From Pseudooceanicola pacificus (lineage in GTDB: Bacteria > Pseudomonadota > Alphaproteobacteria > Rhodobacterales > Rhodobacteraceae): a DNA stretch of 64,000 bases. The notes under the pieces were generated by a model. The model saw only the letters and a program-made list of their open reading frames with translations, was not told the origin of the DNA and made no database searches. Location of the stretch: NCBI RefSeq assembly GCF_009789075.1, contig NZ_WNXQ01000002.1:124001-188000 (forward strand), written 5' to 3'. Shown here one piece after another: positions 51,912-60,599 of the stretch; the stretch's first letter is position 1; every line of letters starts with the position of its first letter. Made by a program: the position numbers and the translations under genes.

Positions 51912-52625
51912 GCGTGCCTCCTCCCTTGGTCGTGGCAATCCGCTTTCGGCGGAGAGACCCGGTTTCATCACCAGGCCCAGGATCATGTCGCCGACGTGAC
52001 GGCGCAGCATGTGCTGGCCGCGCTCCGAGAACAGCTCGTCGCCGAAGATTTTCGAGAAAGTCGCGCGGTTCGAGACGTTGAAGACCGAGACCGCCGAGAT
52101 GTGCCAGTGCAGTTCCAGCGCGGTCAGGCCACGGCGGAAGAATCCGTCCTCGACGCCGCGCCGGTAGATGTCTTCGAGCAGCCGGATGACCGAGGAGTTC
52201 TGCCCCGCGATCGCGTCCGATCCGGACATGTGCCCGGCCTCGTGCACGTTCTCGATCATCACGAGGCGCACGAAATCGGGGTTGTGGCGGTGATGGTCGA
52301 AGGTGAATTCCGCCAGCTGCCTGAGCGCCGCGACCGGGTCGAGCGCGCCCAGGTCAAGCGCGTCCTCGCGGTGGCGCATCCGGCTGTAGGCATCTTCGAG
52401 GACGGCGCGGTAGAGGTTCTGCTTGTCGCCGAAATAGTAGTAGATCATCCGCTTCGAGGTACGGGTACGGGCCGCGATCTCGTCGATCCGGGCGCCTGAC
52501 AGCCCCTGTGCCGCAAAGACCTCGCGCGCGACCTGCAGGATGTTGCTGCGTACGGCGTCCGGGTCCTGCTTCCAGCCGCGCCGCTGGGTGTCGCCCGAGC
52601 CATCGCCCGACATTGCCTCGCCCAT
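50976..52625 (-). CDS. TetR regulator reading in frame into the alpha/beta hydrolase
   Basis: From ATG 52625 (site GGGAGGAG) the frame stays open for 549 residues. Residues 1-238 are a TetR protein: HTH in RSNILQVAREVFAAQGLSG and IDEIAARTRTSKRMIYYYFG, then a ligand domain with NPDFVRLVMIENVHEAGHMS. It ends near GLVMKPGLSAESGLPRPREE, after which the hydrolase starts at residue 239. Either the cell makes a TetR-hydrolase fusion, or the TetR stop codon was lost while the hydrolase kept its own start. The target is probably the divergent shikimate dehydrogenase gene and its operon, whose start is 180 bases away. Confidence 0.72.
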   Translation of the reverse strand: MGEAMSGDGSGDTQRRGWKQDPDAVRSNILQVAREVFAAQGLSGARIDEIAARTRTSKRMIYYYFGDKQNLYRAVLEDAYSRMRHREDALDLGALDPVAALRQLAEFTFDHHRHNPDFVRLVMIENVHEAGHMSGSDAIAGQNSSVIRLLEDIYRRGVEDGFFRRGLTALELHWHISAVSVFNVSNRATFSKIFGDELFSERGQHMLRRHVGDMILGLVMKPGLSAESGLPRPREEARMINPDIFRFLEVWEDKWSTLGPDATAADRRLHFEGIARDMRLPTPPEVETDEEHWIDSDGGPVRVRIFRHSDGGTQPALIYMHGGAWMQGSPETHWDITARIAAWNRQTVISVDYALAPEHPFPAAFLQVLAVAKWARDEAATLGINPERIAIGGDSAGGNLAAVVALACRDEGVPLCAQLLIYPACDFDRSRPSYAENAEGPLLKVAGMAATNALYCADVDQLRTDPRIAPLAADTHAGLPPAYVAVAQYDPLRDSGLAYAKKLAADGVPVTTHGGDGLIHGYLRAMEYCADSEDRLRDMCAWLKGVSAA

Positions 52626-52725
52626 CGTCTCCTCCCTGTCACCCGGTTCGGAGGCGTTTGATAGCGCATTTCCGGACGGAGCGATATCGCGGCGTTTCTG
52701 ATTTTGAACTGTCGCGAACAATTGG

Positions 52726-52754
52726 TTGACACAATTAACCGCATGGAACAATCT
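52726..52754 (+). promoter_or_regulatory. Candidate promoter of the quinate/shikimate operon
   Basis: TTGACA (52726-52731) is followed after 17 bases by CAATCT (52749-52754). The -35 is perfect, the -10 weak. GGTT..AACC (52724-52740) flanks the -35 and could be part of a TetR operator. The start of RNA would lie after ATG 52743, which favours the GTG at 52806 as true aroE-like start. Confidence 0.4.
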
Positions 52755-52805
52755 CGCGTCAAGACCGCATCGTCGGAGGGGCGATGCAAGGGAGGAGACG
52801 TTCAG

Positions 52806-53711
52806 GTGCCGCAGGACGCGACAGCCGGAGTGACCGTGGACCGCAATACGCCGGTGCGCATTGGCCTGCTGGGGCAGGGCATTGCCGCATCGCGGACCCC
52901 GCGGATGCACATGGCCGCGGCCGAGGCGCTCGGCCTGACCTACGATTACCGGCTTATCGATTCGCAGCGGCGCGAACTGCCCGGCGACGCGCGCGCGATC
53001 CTCGACATGCTTGAGGCCAAGGGGTTCAGCGGGCTCAACGTGACCTATCCGTTCAAGCGCGCGGTGATCTCCGCGATCGACGTCCTGTCCGATGCCGCGC
53101 GCAATGTCGGCGCGGTGAACACGGTGGTGTTCCGGGACGGCAAGCGCTTCGGGCACAACACCGATCACTGGGGCTTTGGCGAAAGCCTGCGGCAGGGGCT
53201 GCCCGATGCGCCGCTGGACCGCGTGGTGCTGATCGGCGCGGGCGGGGCAGGCGGGGCGGTGGCCCATGCGCTGCTCGACGCCGGTGTCGGCACGCTGATG
53301 GTGGCCGACCTCAGCGCGGCGATGGCCCGCGACCTCTCCGCGGCCCTGGCTGACCGCTACGGGGCCGGGCGGGCCGAGGCGGTGACGGACCTCCCGGCTG
53401 CCATCGCCTCGGCCGACGGGATGGTCAACGCGACGCCCGTGGGGATGGACAAGCATCCCGGCATGCCGGTTGCGGCGTCCGATCTGCGGCCCGACATCTG
53501 GGTCGGCGACATCGTCTATTTCCCGCTTGAAACCGAACTGCTGCGCACCGCGCGCGCCCTCGGCTGCCGCGTGCTGCCCGGTTCGGGCATGGCGCTCTAT
53601 CAGGCGGCGCGGGCGTTCCGGCTTTTCACCGGGCTGGAACCGGATACCGGACGGATGTGGGAGGCATTCCGTTCATTCGACCCGGGACGCGACAGCGCCC
53701 CGTTTGCATAA
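52806..53711 (+). CDS. Shikimate/quinate dehydrogenase family protein
   Basis: A 301-residue AroE-family NAD(P) dehydrogenase. It has the substrate loop GIAASRTPRMHMAAAEALG, FSGLNVTYPFKRAV with the catalytic lysine, NTDHWGFGESL with the aspartate, the Rossmann motif LIGAGGAGGAVAHALLDAG, and the late GSGMALYQAARAFRLFTG. The substrate loop SRTP replaces the SxS of biosynthetic AroE, and the gene lies with a QuiC-type dehydratase, so catabolic oxidation of shikimate or quinate is likely. GTG 52806 has AGGGAGGAG upstream; ATG 52743 is an alternative. It heads the TRAP operon. Confidence 0.85.
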   Translation: MPQDATAGVTVDRNTPVRIGLLGQGIAASRTPRMHMAAAEALGLTYDYRLIDSQRRELPGDARAILDMLEAKGFSGLNVTYPFKRAVISAIDVLSDAARNVGAVNTVVFRDGKRFGHNTDHWGFGESLRQGLPDAPLDRVVLIGAGGAGGAVAHALLDAGVGTLMVADLSAAMARDLSAALADRYGAGRAEAVTDLPAAIASADGMVNATPVGMDKHPGMPVAASDLRPDIWVGDIVYFPLETELLRTARALGCRVLPGSGMALYQAARAFRLFTGLEPDTGRMWEAFRSFDPGRDSAPFA

Positions 53712-53726
53712 CCAGGGAGGAACCAC

Positions 53727-54713
53727 ATGAAACATCTCACACTGACCTCGGCCCTTTGCGGTGCGCTGGTCCTGTCCGGACTGACGGCCGGACCGACGAG
53801 CGCGCAGGAAAAGGTCGAGCTGATCTATTCCGACACGGTGCAGGAGACCGACCGCCGGTCCACCATCCTGCGCGAGGTCTTCTCGACCTGTCTCGGCGAC
53901 GGGTTCGAGTTCAAGCCCTACTTCGGCGCGACCCTCTTCAAGCAGGGCACCGAACTGACCGCGATGCAGCGCGGCAACCTCGACATGGGTGCGCTGGCGA
54001 TCTTCGACTTCTACAATCAGGTGCCGGAGGCCTCGATCCTCGGCACGGCCTACCTTTTCCGTGACTACGACCACCTGCGCGCGGTCTACGACGGCGACGT
54101 GCTGGACGATCTGGTCGCCAAGATGGAGGAGACCACCAACATCAAGGTGCTGGCCTGGCCCTACATCGGCACCCGCCACGTGAACATCCGCGGCGACAAG
54201 AAGGTGATGACCCCCGCCGACCTCGATGGCGTGAAGCTCAGGATGCCGGGCGGCGAGGGCTGGCAGTTCGTCGGTGAGGCGCTTGGCGCGAACCCGACGC
54301 CGCTGGCCTTCACCGAGGTCTACACCGCCCTGCAAACGGGCGCCGTGGACGGGCAGGACAACCCGCTGCCCGCGGACAAGCAGATGAAGTTCTACGAGGT
54401 GACCAACCAGATCATCCTGACCGGCCACCTGATTTCCGCGAATGTCTTCACGATCTCCCGCCAGAAGTGGGAGTCGATGACCGAAGCGCAGCAGGCCAAG
54501 GTGCAGGAGTGTTCCATCGAGTTCCAGAAAGCGCTCGACGCCAGCACGATCCAGCAGGAAGCCGAGCTTGTCGAATTCTTCAAGGGTGAGGGGCTGAGCG
54601 TCTACGAACCCGACAAGAAGGCGTTCCGGGACCACGTTCTGGAGGTCTTCCGGAATTCCAAGTTCTCGAAAGACTGGCCCGAAGGGCTGCTCGAAAAGAT
54701 CAACGAGCTGTGA
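53727..54713 (+). CDS. dctP: TRAP transporter solute-binding protein DctP (first)
   Basis: A 328-residue periplasmic binding protein with signal MKHLTLTSALCGALVLSGLT and cleavage near TSAQ. The DctP fold is shown by FKPYFGATLFKQGTELTAMQ, LDGVKLRMPGGEGWQFVGEA with the carboxylate-binding arginine, and TEVYTALQTGAVDGQDNPL. The ligand is expected to be a carboxylate; gene context says quinate or shikimate. A strong hairpin separates it from dctQ, as in many TRAP operons where the binding protein is made in excess. Confidence 0.92.
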   Translation: MKHLTLTSALCGALVLSGLTAGPTSAQEKVELIYSDTVQETDRRSTILREVFSTCLGDGFEFKPYFGATLFKQGTELTAMQRGNLDMGALAIFDFYNQVPEASILGTAYLFRDYDHLRAVYDGDVLDDLVAKMEETTNIKVLAWPYIGTRHVNIRGDKKVMTPADLDGVKLRMPGGEGWQFVGEALGANPTPLAFTEVYTALQTGAVDGQDNPLPADKQMKFYEVTNQIILTGHLISANVFTISRQKWESMTEAQQAKVQECSIEFQKALDASTIQQEAELVEFFKGEGLSVYEPDKKAFRDHVLEVFRNSKFSKDWPEGLLEKINEL

Positions 54714-54720
54714 CGAACCC

Positions 54721-54745
54721 GGGGACCCGGACGGACCGGGTCCCC
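54721..54745 (+). other. Intercistronic hairpin between dctP and dctQ
   Basis: GGGGACCCGG (54721-54730) pairs perfectly with CCGGGTCCCC (54736-54745) around ACGGA. There is no T-run, so it is more likely an mRNA-stabilising or processing hairpin that raises the amount of binding protein over the membrane subunits than a full terminator. Confidence 0.7.
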
Positions 54746-54767
54746 TCCTGACCGACGCGGGGGCAGA

Positions 54768-55289
54768 ATGAACCGCCTGAACTCCATATTCGACTGGCTC
54801 GCCCGGCGCGCGGAAAATTTCCTTGCGCTGATCCTGGGCGCTCTGTTCATGAGCTTCCTGATCCAGATCGTGTTCCGCTACCTGCTGAACCTGCCGCTTG
54901 GCTGGACGGTGGAGTTCGTCTCCATCGCCTGGCTCTGGGGCATCCTCTTCGGCTACGCCTTCGTGGTCCGGGAATCCGACGTGATCCGGCTCGACATCAT
55001 CTACGCCGCGCTGCCCCGCTGGGCCCGGCGGGCACTGGATGTCATCACCGGCACGATCTGCGCCGGCATCTTCATCTGGTCGATCCCGCCGGTCTGGGAC
55101 TACGTCCAGTTCATGGCGATCGAAAAGACCGCCTACATGAAACTCCCCTTCGACTGGGTCTTCGCCATCTACATGCCCTTCATGATCTCGGTGATCATCC
55201 GCTGCGGGATCAGCATCTGGCGCGGCATCACCGGTTCCGGGCCGGACTTCAACACGCCGCAATCGGCGGGAACCCACGATTATGATTGA
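54768..55289 (+). CDS. dctQ: TRAP transporter small membrane subunit DctQ
   Basis: A 173-residue four-helix membrane protein. The pattern SFLIQIVFRYLLNLPLGWTV and EFVSIAWLWGILFGYAFVVR is typical of DctQ. It overlaps dctM by eight bases and joins it in the sodium-driven importer. Confidence 0.92.
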   Translation: MNRLNSIFDWLARRAENFLALILGALFMSFLIQIVFRYLLNLPLGWTVEFVSIAWLWGILFGYAFVVRESDVIRLDIIYAALPRWARRALDVITGTICAGIFIWSIPPVWDYVQFMAIEKTAYMKLPFDWVFAIYMPFMISVIIRCGISIWRGITGSGPDFNTPQSAGTHDYD

Positions 55290-56577
55290 TCCGTTCACCG
55301 CCGCGATCCTGCTGATCGCATTCCTCGCCTTCGGCGGGCTCTCGATGGGCCTTGCGATGATCTGCGGCTCGACCGTCTACCTTGCCCTGCGCGGGTTCGA
55401 TCCCTCGATCGCCGCCGAGACCCTGCTGCAGGGGCTGTTCAACAGCTACACGCTGCTGGCGATCCCGCTTTTCATCCTTGCCGCCGACATCATGAACATC
55501 GGCTCTCTTGCCGACCGTCTGCTGCGCTTCAGCCAGGCGCTGGTGGGCCGGTTCAAGGGCGGGCTGGGCCATGTCAACGTGGTCTCGTCGCTGATCTTTT
55601 CCGGCATGTCGGGCTCGGCCGTCGCGGATGCGGTCGGCATGGGCAAGATCATCATCAACATGATGACGAAGGACGGGAAATACACCGCCTCCTACGCCGC
55701 CGCGATCACCGCCGCCTCGGCCACCATCGGGCCGATCATCCCGCCGTCGATCCCGATGGTGCTCTATGCGCTCGTCTCGGACCAGTCGGTCGGATACCTC
55801 TTCGCCGCCGGGATGCTGCCGGGGCTGCTGATGGGCGTCGTGCTGATGGTGATGAACTTCATCATCGCGCACCGGCGCAATTTCGACGTGGACGAGGTGA
55901 TCCCCCTCAAGGCGATGCCGGGCGTGACCTTTCGCGCGATCCCGGCGCTGCTGCTGCCGGTCATCCTGCTGGGCGGGATCTACGGCGGGGTGATGACCCC
56001 GACCGAGGCGGCTGCCGTCGCGGCCTTCTACGCGCTGGCGATTTCCGTGATCTTCTACCGCTCCGTCAGCCTGCGGCAGTTCTACGTCACGCTGCTCTCC
56101 TCGGCCCGCTCGACGGCCACGGTGGGTATCCTGATCGCGGGCGCGCTGACCTTCCAGTACGTCGTCACGCGCGAGAACGTGCCGGATTCCCTTGCGGCCT
56201 TCCTTGGTCAATACGACCTCTCGCCGACCGGATTCCTGATCGCGATCAACGTGCTGTTCCTGCTCCTCGGCTGCATCCTGGAATCCGGGGCGATCCTGCT
56301 GATCATCGTGCCGATCTTCATCCCGACCGCGCAGGCGCTCGGCATCGACCTGGTGCATTTCGGGGTGATCTGCGTGGTGAACGCCATGCTGGGGCTGATC
56401 ACGCCGCCTTACGGGCTGCTGCTTTTCATCGTGTCCTCGATCACCAAGGAACCCCTGGGCAAGATCGTGAAGGACCTGCTGCCCTTCCTGCTCGCGCTGT
56501 TCGTGGCGCTCGCGGTGATCACCTTCGTGCCGGACTTCGTCCTCTGGCTGCCGCGCCTGCTGGGCTACAAGGGGTAG
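55282..56577 (+). CDS. dctM: TRAP transporter large permease DctM
   Basis: A 431-residue multi-helix symporter subunit. It has SSLIFSGMSGSAVADAVGMG, ITAASATIGPIIPPSIPMVL and GVMTPTEAAAVAAFYAL, all conserved in DctM. With DctQ and one of the two binding proteins of this locus it forms a high-affinity carboxylate importer. The dehydratase gene starts four bases after its stop. Confidence 0.95.
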   Translation: MIDPFTAAILLIAFLAFGGLSMGLAMICGSTVYLALRGFDPSIAAETLLQGLFNSYTLLAIPLFILAADIMNIGSLADRLLRFSQALVGRFKGGLGHVNVVSSLIFSGMSGSAVADAVGMGKIIINMMTKDGKYTASYAAAITAASATIGPIIPPSIPMVLYALVSDQSVGYLFAAGMLPGLLMGVVLMVMNFIIAHRRNFDVDEVIPLKAMPGVTFRAIPALLLPVILLGGIYGGVMTPTEAAAVAAFYALAISVIFYRSVSLRQFYVTLLSSARSTATVGILIAGALTFQYVVTRENVPDSLAAFLGQYDLSPTGFLIAINVLFLLLGCILESGAILLIIVPIFIPTAQALGIDLVHFGVICVVNAMLGLITPPYGLLLFIVSSITKEPLGKIVKDLLPFLLALFVALAVITFVPDFVLWLPRLLGYKG

Positions 56578-56581
56578 GCCG

Positions 56582-58471
56582 ATGAGGACCTCGATCGCCA
56601 CCGTCTGCATCGCCGGAGACCTGCGCGAGAAACTCGCCGCCATCGCGGCGGCGGGGTTCGACGGGATCGAAATCTTCGAGCAGGATTTCATCACCTTCGA
56701 CGCCTCCCCGCGCGAGGTCGGCGCAATGGTGCGGGACCACGGGCTGGAGATCTCCTTGTTCCAGCCGTTCCGCGATTTCGAGGGACTGCCGGAGCCGGAG
56801 CGCGCCCGCGCCTTCGACCGGATGGAACGCAAGTTCGACCTGATGCAGGAACTGGGCACCGACCTGGTGCTGGTCTGTTCCTCGGTCCATCCCAAGGCGC
56901 TCGGCGGGGTCGACCGGATGGCGGGGGACTTTCGCGACCTTGGAGAACGCGCCGCAAGGCGCGGCCTGCGCGTCGGGTACGAGGCCCTGGCCTGGGGCAA
57001 GAATGTCTGGGACCACCGCGACGCCTGGGAGGTGGTGCGCCGTGCCGACCATCCGAATATCGGGCTGATCGTCGACAGCTTCCACACGCTCGGCCGCAAG
57101 ATCGACCCGGACACGATCCGCTCGATCCCCGGCGACAAGATCTTCTTCGTCCAGCTCGCCGACGCGCCGATGATCGAGATGGACCTGCTTTACTGGTCCC
57201 GCCACTTCCGCAACATGCCGGGCGAGGGTGACCTTGACGTGACCCGCTTCACCCGCGCGGTCGCGGCAACCGGCTATGACGGCCCCTTCAGCCTGGAGGT
57301 CTTCAACGACCAGTTCCGCGGCGGCTCTCCCCGCGCCATCGCGCTCGACGGGCACCGGTCGCTGGTCTACCTGCTGGACCAGGTGAAACGCGCCGAGCCT
57401 GACATCGCGGTCGAGGTCCCCGATATCCCGCCGCGTATCAGGCCCGAGGGCGTGGCCTTCATCGAGTTCGCCGCGAACGAGGACGAGGCGGCCTTGCTGC
57501 GCGCGCTGCTCGCCTCGCTTGGCTTCCGGCTGGCGGGCAAGCATATCGCCAAGCAGGTCGAGGTCTGGCAACAGGGCGAGATCCGGATCGTGGTGAACAC
57601 CGATCCCGAGGGCTTCGCCCACACCGCCCATATCGCGCACGGGCTGAACATCTGCGACGTCGGCCTTACGGTGGAAAGCGCCCAGGCCACGGTCGAGCGC
57701 GCCGCCGCGCTTGGGGCCACGCCGTTCCGCCAGCCGGTCGGGCCGGGCGAGCTGGAGATCCCGGCGATCCGCGGTGTGGGCAGCGGGCTCCTGCACTTCA
57801 TCGACCGTCAGAGCAACCTCAACGACGTCTGGAAGATCGAGTTCACGCCGGTCGAGCGCGAAGGCGCACCGGAGGGCGGGCTGACCCGGATCGACCATAT
57901 CGCCCAGACGATGAACTACGAGGAGATGCTGACCTGGTCGCTGTTCTACATCTCGCTGTTCGAGACCGAGAAGCTGGCCACCGTGGACGTGGTGGACCCG
58001 GGCGGGCTGGTCCGGTCGCAGGCGCTGGAATCGCCTGACGGCGCGCTTCGGGTGACGCTGAACGGCGCCGAGACGCACCGGACCTTCGCGGGCCGTTTCA
58101 TCGCCGACAGCTTCGGCTCCTCGGTCCAGCACGTGGCCTTCGCGACCGACGACATCTTCGCCACGGCCGCCGCGCTGAAGGACAGCGGGTTCGCGGGGCT
58201 GCCGGTGCCCGAAAACTATTACGACGACCTGTCCGCCCGGCTGGGGCTGGAGGCGGCGTTCGTGGACCGGCTGCGCGAGGCGAACATCCTCTACGACCAG
58301 GATGCCGGGGGCGCCTTCTATCAGATGTATTCCCGAACCTTCGGTGACGGGATCTTCTTCGAGATCGTGCAGCGCGAAAACGGCTATGGCGGCTACGGCG
58401 CGCCGAACGCCCCGTTCCGGATCGCGGCGCAGCGGCGGCTGGGGCCTGCGCCCGGCATGCCGAAGTTCTGA
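56582..58471 (+). CDS. quiC: 3-dehydroshikimate dehydratase (QuiC type), two-domain
   Basis: A 629-residue protein. Residues 1-280 form a TIM barrel of the sugar phosphate isomerase/AP endonuclease type (MRTSIATVCIAGDLREKLAA, GFDGIEIFEQDFI, then metal site parts in LIVDSFHTLGRKID and PFSLEVFND). Residues ~300-620 are a 4-hydroxyphenylpyruvate-dioxygenase-like VOC domain (FIEFAANEDEAALLRALLAS, then GGAFYQMYSRTFGDGIFFEI). This architecture is known for 3-dehydroshikimate dehydratases making protocatechuate, where the barrel is catalytic. The neighbouring shikimate dehydrogenase and transporter support that role. Confidence 0.88.
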   Translation: MRTSIATVCIAGDLREKLAAIAAAGFDGIEIFEQDFITFDASPREVGAMVRDHGLEISLFQPFRDFEGLPEPERARAFDRMERKFDLMQELGTDLVLVCSSVHPKALGGVDRMAGDFRDLGERAARRGLRVGYEALAWGKNVWDHRDAWEVVRRADHPNIGLIVDSFHTLGRKIDPDTIRSIPGDKIFFVQLADAPMIEMDLLYWSRHFRNMPGEGDLDVTRFTRAVAATGYDGPFSLEVFNDQFRGGSPRAIALDGHRSLVYLLDQVKRAEPDIAVEVPDIPPRIRPEGVAFIEFAANEDEAALLRALLASLGFRLAGKHIAKQVEVWQQGEIRIVVNTDPEGFAHTAHIAHGLNICDVGLTVESAQATVERAAALGATPFRQPVGPGELEIPAIRGVGSGLLHFIDRQSNLNDVWKIEFTPVEREGAPEGGLTRIDHIAQTMNYEEMLTWSLFYISLFETEKLATVDVVDPGGLVRSQALESPDGALRVTLNGAETHRTFAGRFIADSFGSSVQHVAFATDDIFATAAALKDSGFAGLPVPENYYDDLSARLGLEAAFVDRLREANILYDQDAGGAFYQMYSRTFGDGIFFEIVQRENGYGGYGAPNAPFRIAAQRRLGPAPGMPKF

Positions 58472-58481
58472 GGGGGGCGGG

Positions 58482-59366
58482 ATGAGCAAACCGACAATCG
58501 ACTGTGTCCAGAAGGCTGACGCCCAGCTTGGCGAAACCCCGCTGTGGGATGCGGCGCGGGGCGTGCTCTGGTGGATCGACATCGAGCGCCCGACGCTGTG
58601 GCGGCTCGATCTGGCGACCGGAAAGGCCAGCGCGCTGGAACAGCCCGGGACCTACCTCGGCAGCCTCGCGTTGACGCGCTCCGGCCGGCACCTGATCGCC
58701 CGCGATCTCTCGCTCCTTCTGCTCGACCCAGGGACCGGCGCGACCGAGCCCTTTGCCGAGACTCCGGGCGAGGCGATGCCCGACACGCGGCTCAACGACG
58801 GGCGCGTCGATGCGAAGGGGCGGCTCTGGATCGGCACGATGGACAATGGCCTGACGGACGGGCGAGGGGGGTTTTACCGGGTCGATCCGGATGGAGCCGT
58901 GGCGGCGATCTTCGGCGACGTGATCGTCTCGAACGGCATCGCCTTCGACCCGGACGGGCGGCACATGTACTTCACCGACACGCGCCGGTACATCACCTAT
59001 CGCCTGACGCTGGACGCGTCGGGTGAGCGGGTCGAGAACCGCGAGATCTTTGCAGATTACAGCGCCACCGGCGACCGCCCCGACGGGGCCTGCGTGGATG
59101 CCGACGGCTGTCTCTGGCAGGCGTTCTTCGGGGGCGGCAAGGTGGTGCGCTACGCCCGCGACGGGCGCATCGACCGCGAGATCGCGCTGCCGGTCTCCAA
59201 CCCGACCTGCCTCTGTTTCGGGGGGCGCGACCTGCGGACGCTCTTCGTCACCAGTGCAACGAAATTCCTTACACCCGACCAGCTGGCCGCAGAGCCGCTG
59301 GCCGGGTCGGTCCTGGCCATAGACGGCGTCGGCCAGGGTGTCCCGGAATGTCTCTTTGGCGCCTGA
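58482..59366 (+). CDS. SMP-30/gluconolactonase-family protein
   Basis: A 294-residue beta-propeller lactonase of the SMP-30/regucalcin family. Metal site parts are GETPLWDAARGVLWWIDIE, LNDGRVDAKGRLWIGTMD, and DRPDGACVDADGCLWQAFF. It probably opens a lactone made in the pathway; which one is not known (quinate can form a lactone). ATG 58482 follows GAGGGGGGCG. It sits between the dehydratase and the second TRAP binding protein. Confidence 0.85.
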   Translation: MSKPTIDCVQKADAQLGETPLWDAARGVLWWIDIERPTLWRLDLATGKASALEQPGTYLGSLALTRSGRHLIARDLSLLLLDPGTGATEPFAETPGEAMPDTRLNDGRVDAKGRLWIGTMDNGLTDGRGGFYRVDPDGAVAAIFGDVIVSNGIAFDPDGRHMYFTDTRRYITYRLTLDASGERVENREIFADYSATGDRPDGACVDADGCLWQAFFGGGKVVRYARDGRIDREIALPVSNPTCLCFGGRDLRTLFVTSATKFLTPDQLAAEPLAGSVLAIDGVGQGVPECLFGA

Positions 59367-59397
59367 AGACCCTAAGAAAAGGAATTGGGAGGAAGAC

Positions 59398-60381
59398 ATG
59401 ACACTTGCATATCTGCGCACCGCCGCACTCTCGGCGGCGACGATGATCGGACTGGCGGCGGGCGCCGCGGCCCAGGACAGGATCGAGCTGATCTTTTCGG
59501 ACGTGAACCCGGCCGAGGTGCCGCGGTCCAAGGCGATGACCGACATCTTCGCCGAGGAAATCGGCGACGCCTTCGACTTCAAACCCTATTTCGGCGCCAC
59601 GCTGATGAAGCAGGGCACCGAGCTTGTCGGCCTGCAGCGCGGCAATATCCAGATGGCCGGCCTGCCGCCCTCGGACCTCGCCCAGCAGGCGCCAGAGTTC
59701 GACATACTTGGCGCGGCCTATGTGGTCCGCGACCAGCCGCACCTCAAGGCGATCTTCGACAGCGAGGTCGGCGATCAGCTCAGGCAGATCGCGCGTGACA
59801 AGCTCGGGGTCGAGATCCTCGGCACCTTCTACTACGGCACGCGCCAGGTGAACCTGCGCGGCGACAAGGAGATCCGGACGCCCGCGGACATGGCGGGCGT
59901 GAAGCTGCGGATGCCGGGCGGCGAAAGCTGGCAGTTCCTCGGCAAGTCGCTGGGCGCGAACCCGGTGCCGATCCCCTACACCGAGCTCTACACCGCCCTG
60001 CAATCGGGCGTCGTGGACGGGCAGGACAACCCGCTGCCGAACGACAAGGCGATGAAGTTCTACGAAGTGACCGACCAGATCGTCATGACCGGCCACAACG
60101 TGGGCTTTGGCATGCTGCTGGTCTCTTCGATGGTCTGGGACGACCTGACGCCCGAGCGGCAGGCGATGCTGAAGGCCGCCGCCGACAAGGCGACCGCCTG
60201 GTCGGACCAGCAATACCTCGACCAGGAGGCCGAGCTGGTGGCGTTTTTCGAGGGTGAAGGGCTCAAGGTCTATACCCCCGATGTGAAGGCCTTCCAGAAC
60301 CATGCGCAGGAGATGTACCTGAACTCCCCGCTGTCGGACTCCTGGCCCGAAGGGATGCTCGACGCGATCAACGCGCTCTGA
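59398..60381 (+). CDS. dctP: TRAP transporter solute-binding protein DctP (second)
   Basis: A 327-residue paralogue of the DctP at 53727. Signal MTLAYLRTAALSAATMIGLA; then FKPYFGATLMKQGTELVGLQ, MAGVKLRMPGGESWQFLGKS and TELYTALQSGVVDGQDNPLP, nearly the same as in the first. ATG 59398 follows GGGAGGA. No further membrane subunits are near, so it probably feeds the same DctQM pair with a second but related ligand. Confidence 0.9.
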   Translation: MTLAYLRTAALSAATMIGLAAGAAAQDRIELIFSDVNPAEVPRSKAMTDIFAEEIGDAFDFKPYFGATLMKQGTELVGLQRGNIQMAGLPPSDLAQQAPEFDILGAAYVVRDQPHLKAIFDSEVGDQLRQIARDKLGVEILGTFYYGTRQVNLRGDKEIRTPADMAGVKLRMPGGESWQFLGKSLGANPVPIPYTELYTALQSGVVDGQDNPLPNDKAMKFYEVTDQIVMTGHNVGFGMLLVSSMVWDDLTPERQAMLKAAADKATAWSDQQYLDQEAELVAFFEGEGLKVYTPDVKAFQNHAQEMYLNSPLSDSWPEGMLDAINAL

Positions 60382-60395
60382 ATCGCTGGCGTGAC

Positions 60396-60424
60396 GACGG
60401 TTCGGGCGAGGTGCCTGAACCGTC
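60396..60424 (+). other. Hairpin after the second dctP
   Basis: GACGGTTC (60396-60403) pairs with GAACCGTC (60417-60424), with three more pairs inside (GGC/GCC). It lies 15 bases after the stop. It lacks a T-run, so it may stabilise the 3' end rather than terminate on its own. Confidence 0.5.
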
Positions 60425-60599
60425 TGTCGCTCTGCGTGAGCCGACCCAATGCGCTCATCCGTCCCTTGGAGCGCCTCGCGCGGGTCTTGCGGTCGTCATC
60501 GAATGACGCAGCGAAGGTCCGGTATCGGACCGTCCAAACCTGTTCGGTGATCGCGCAGACCGCAGCGTCCGATTGACCCTTGAACATGTCGATCAGTGT

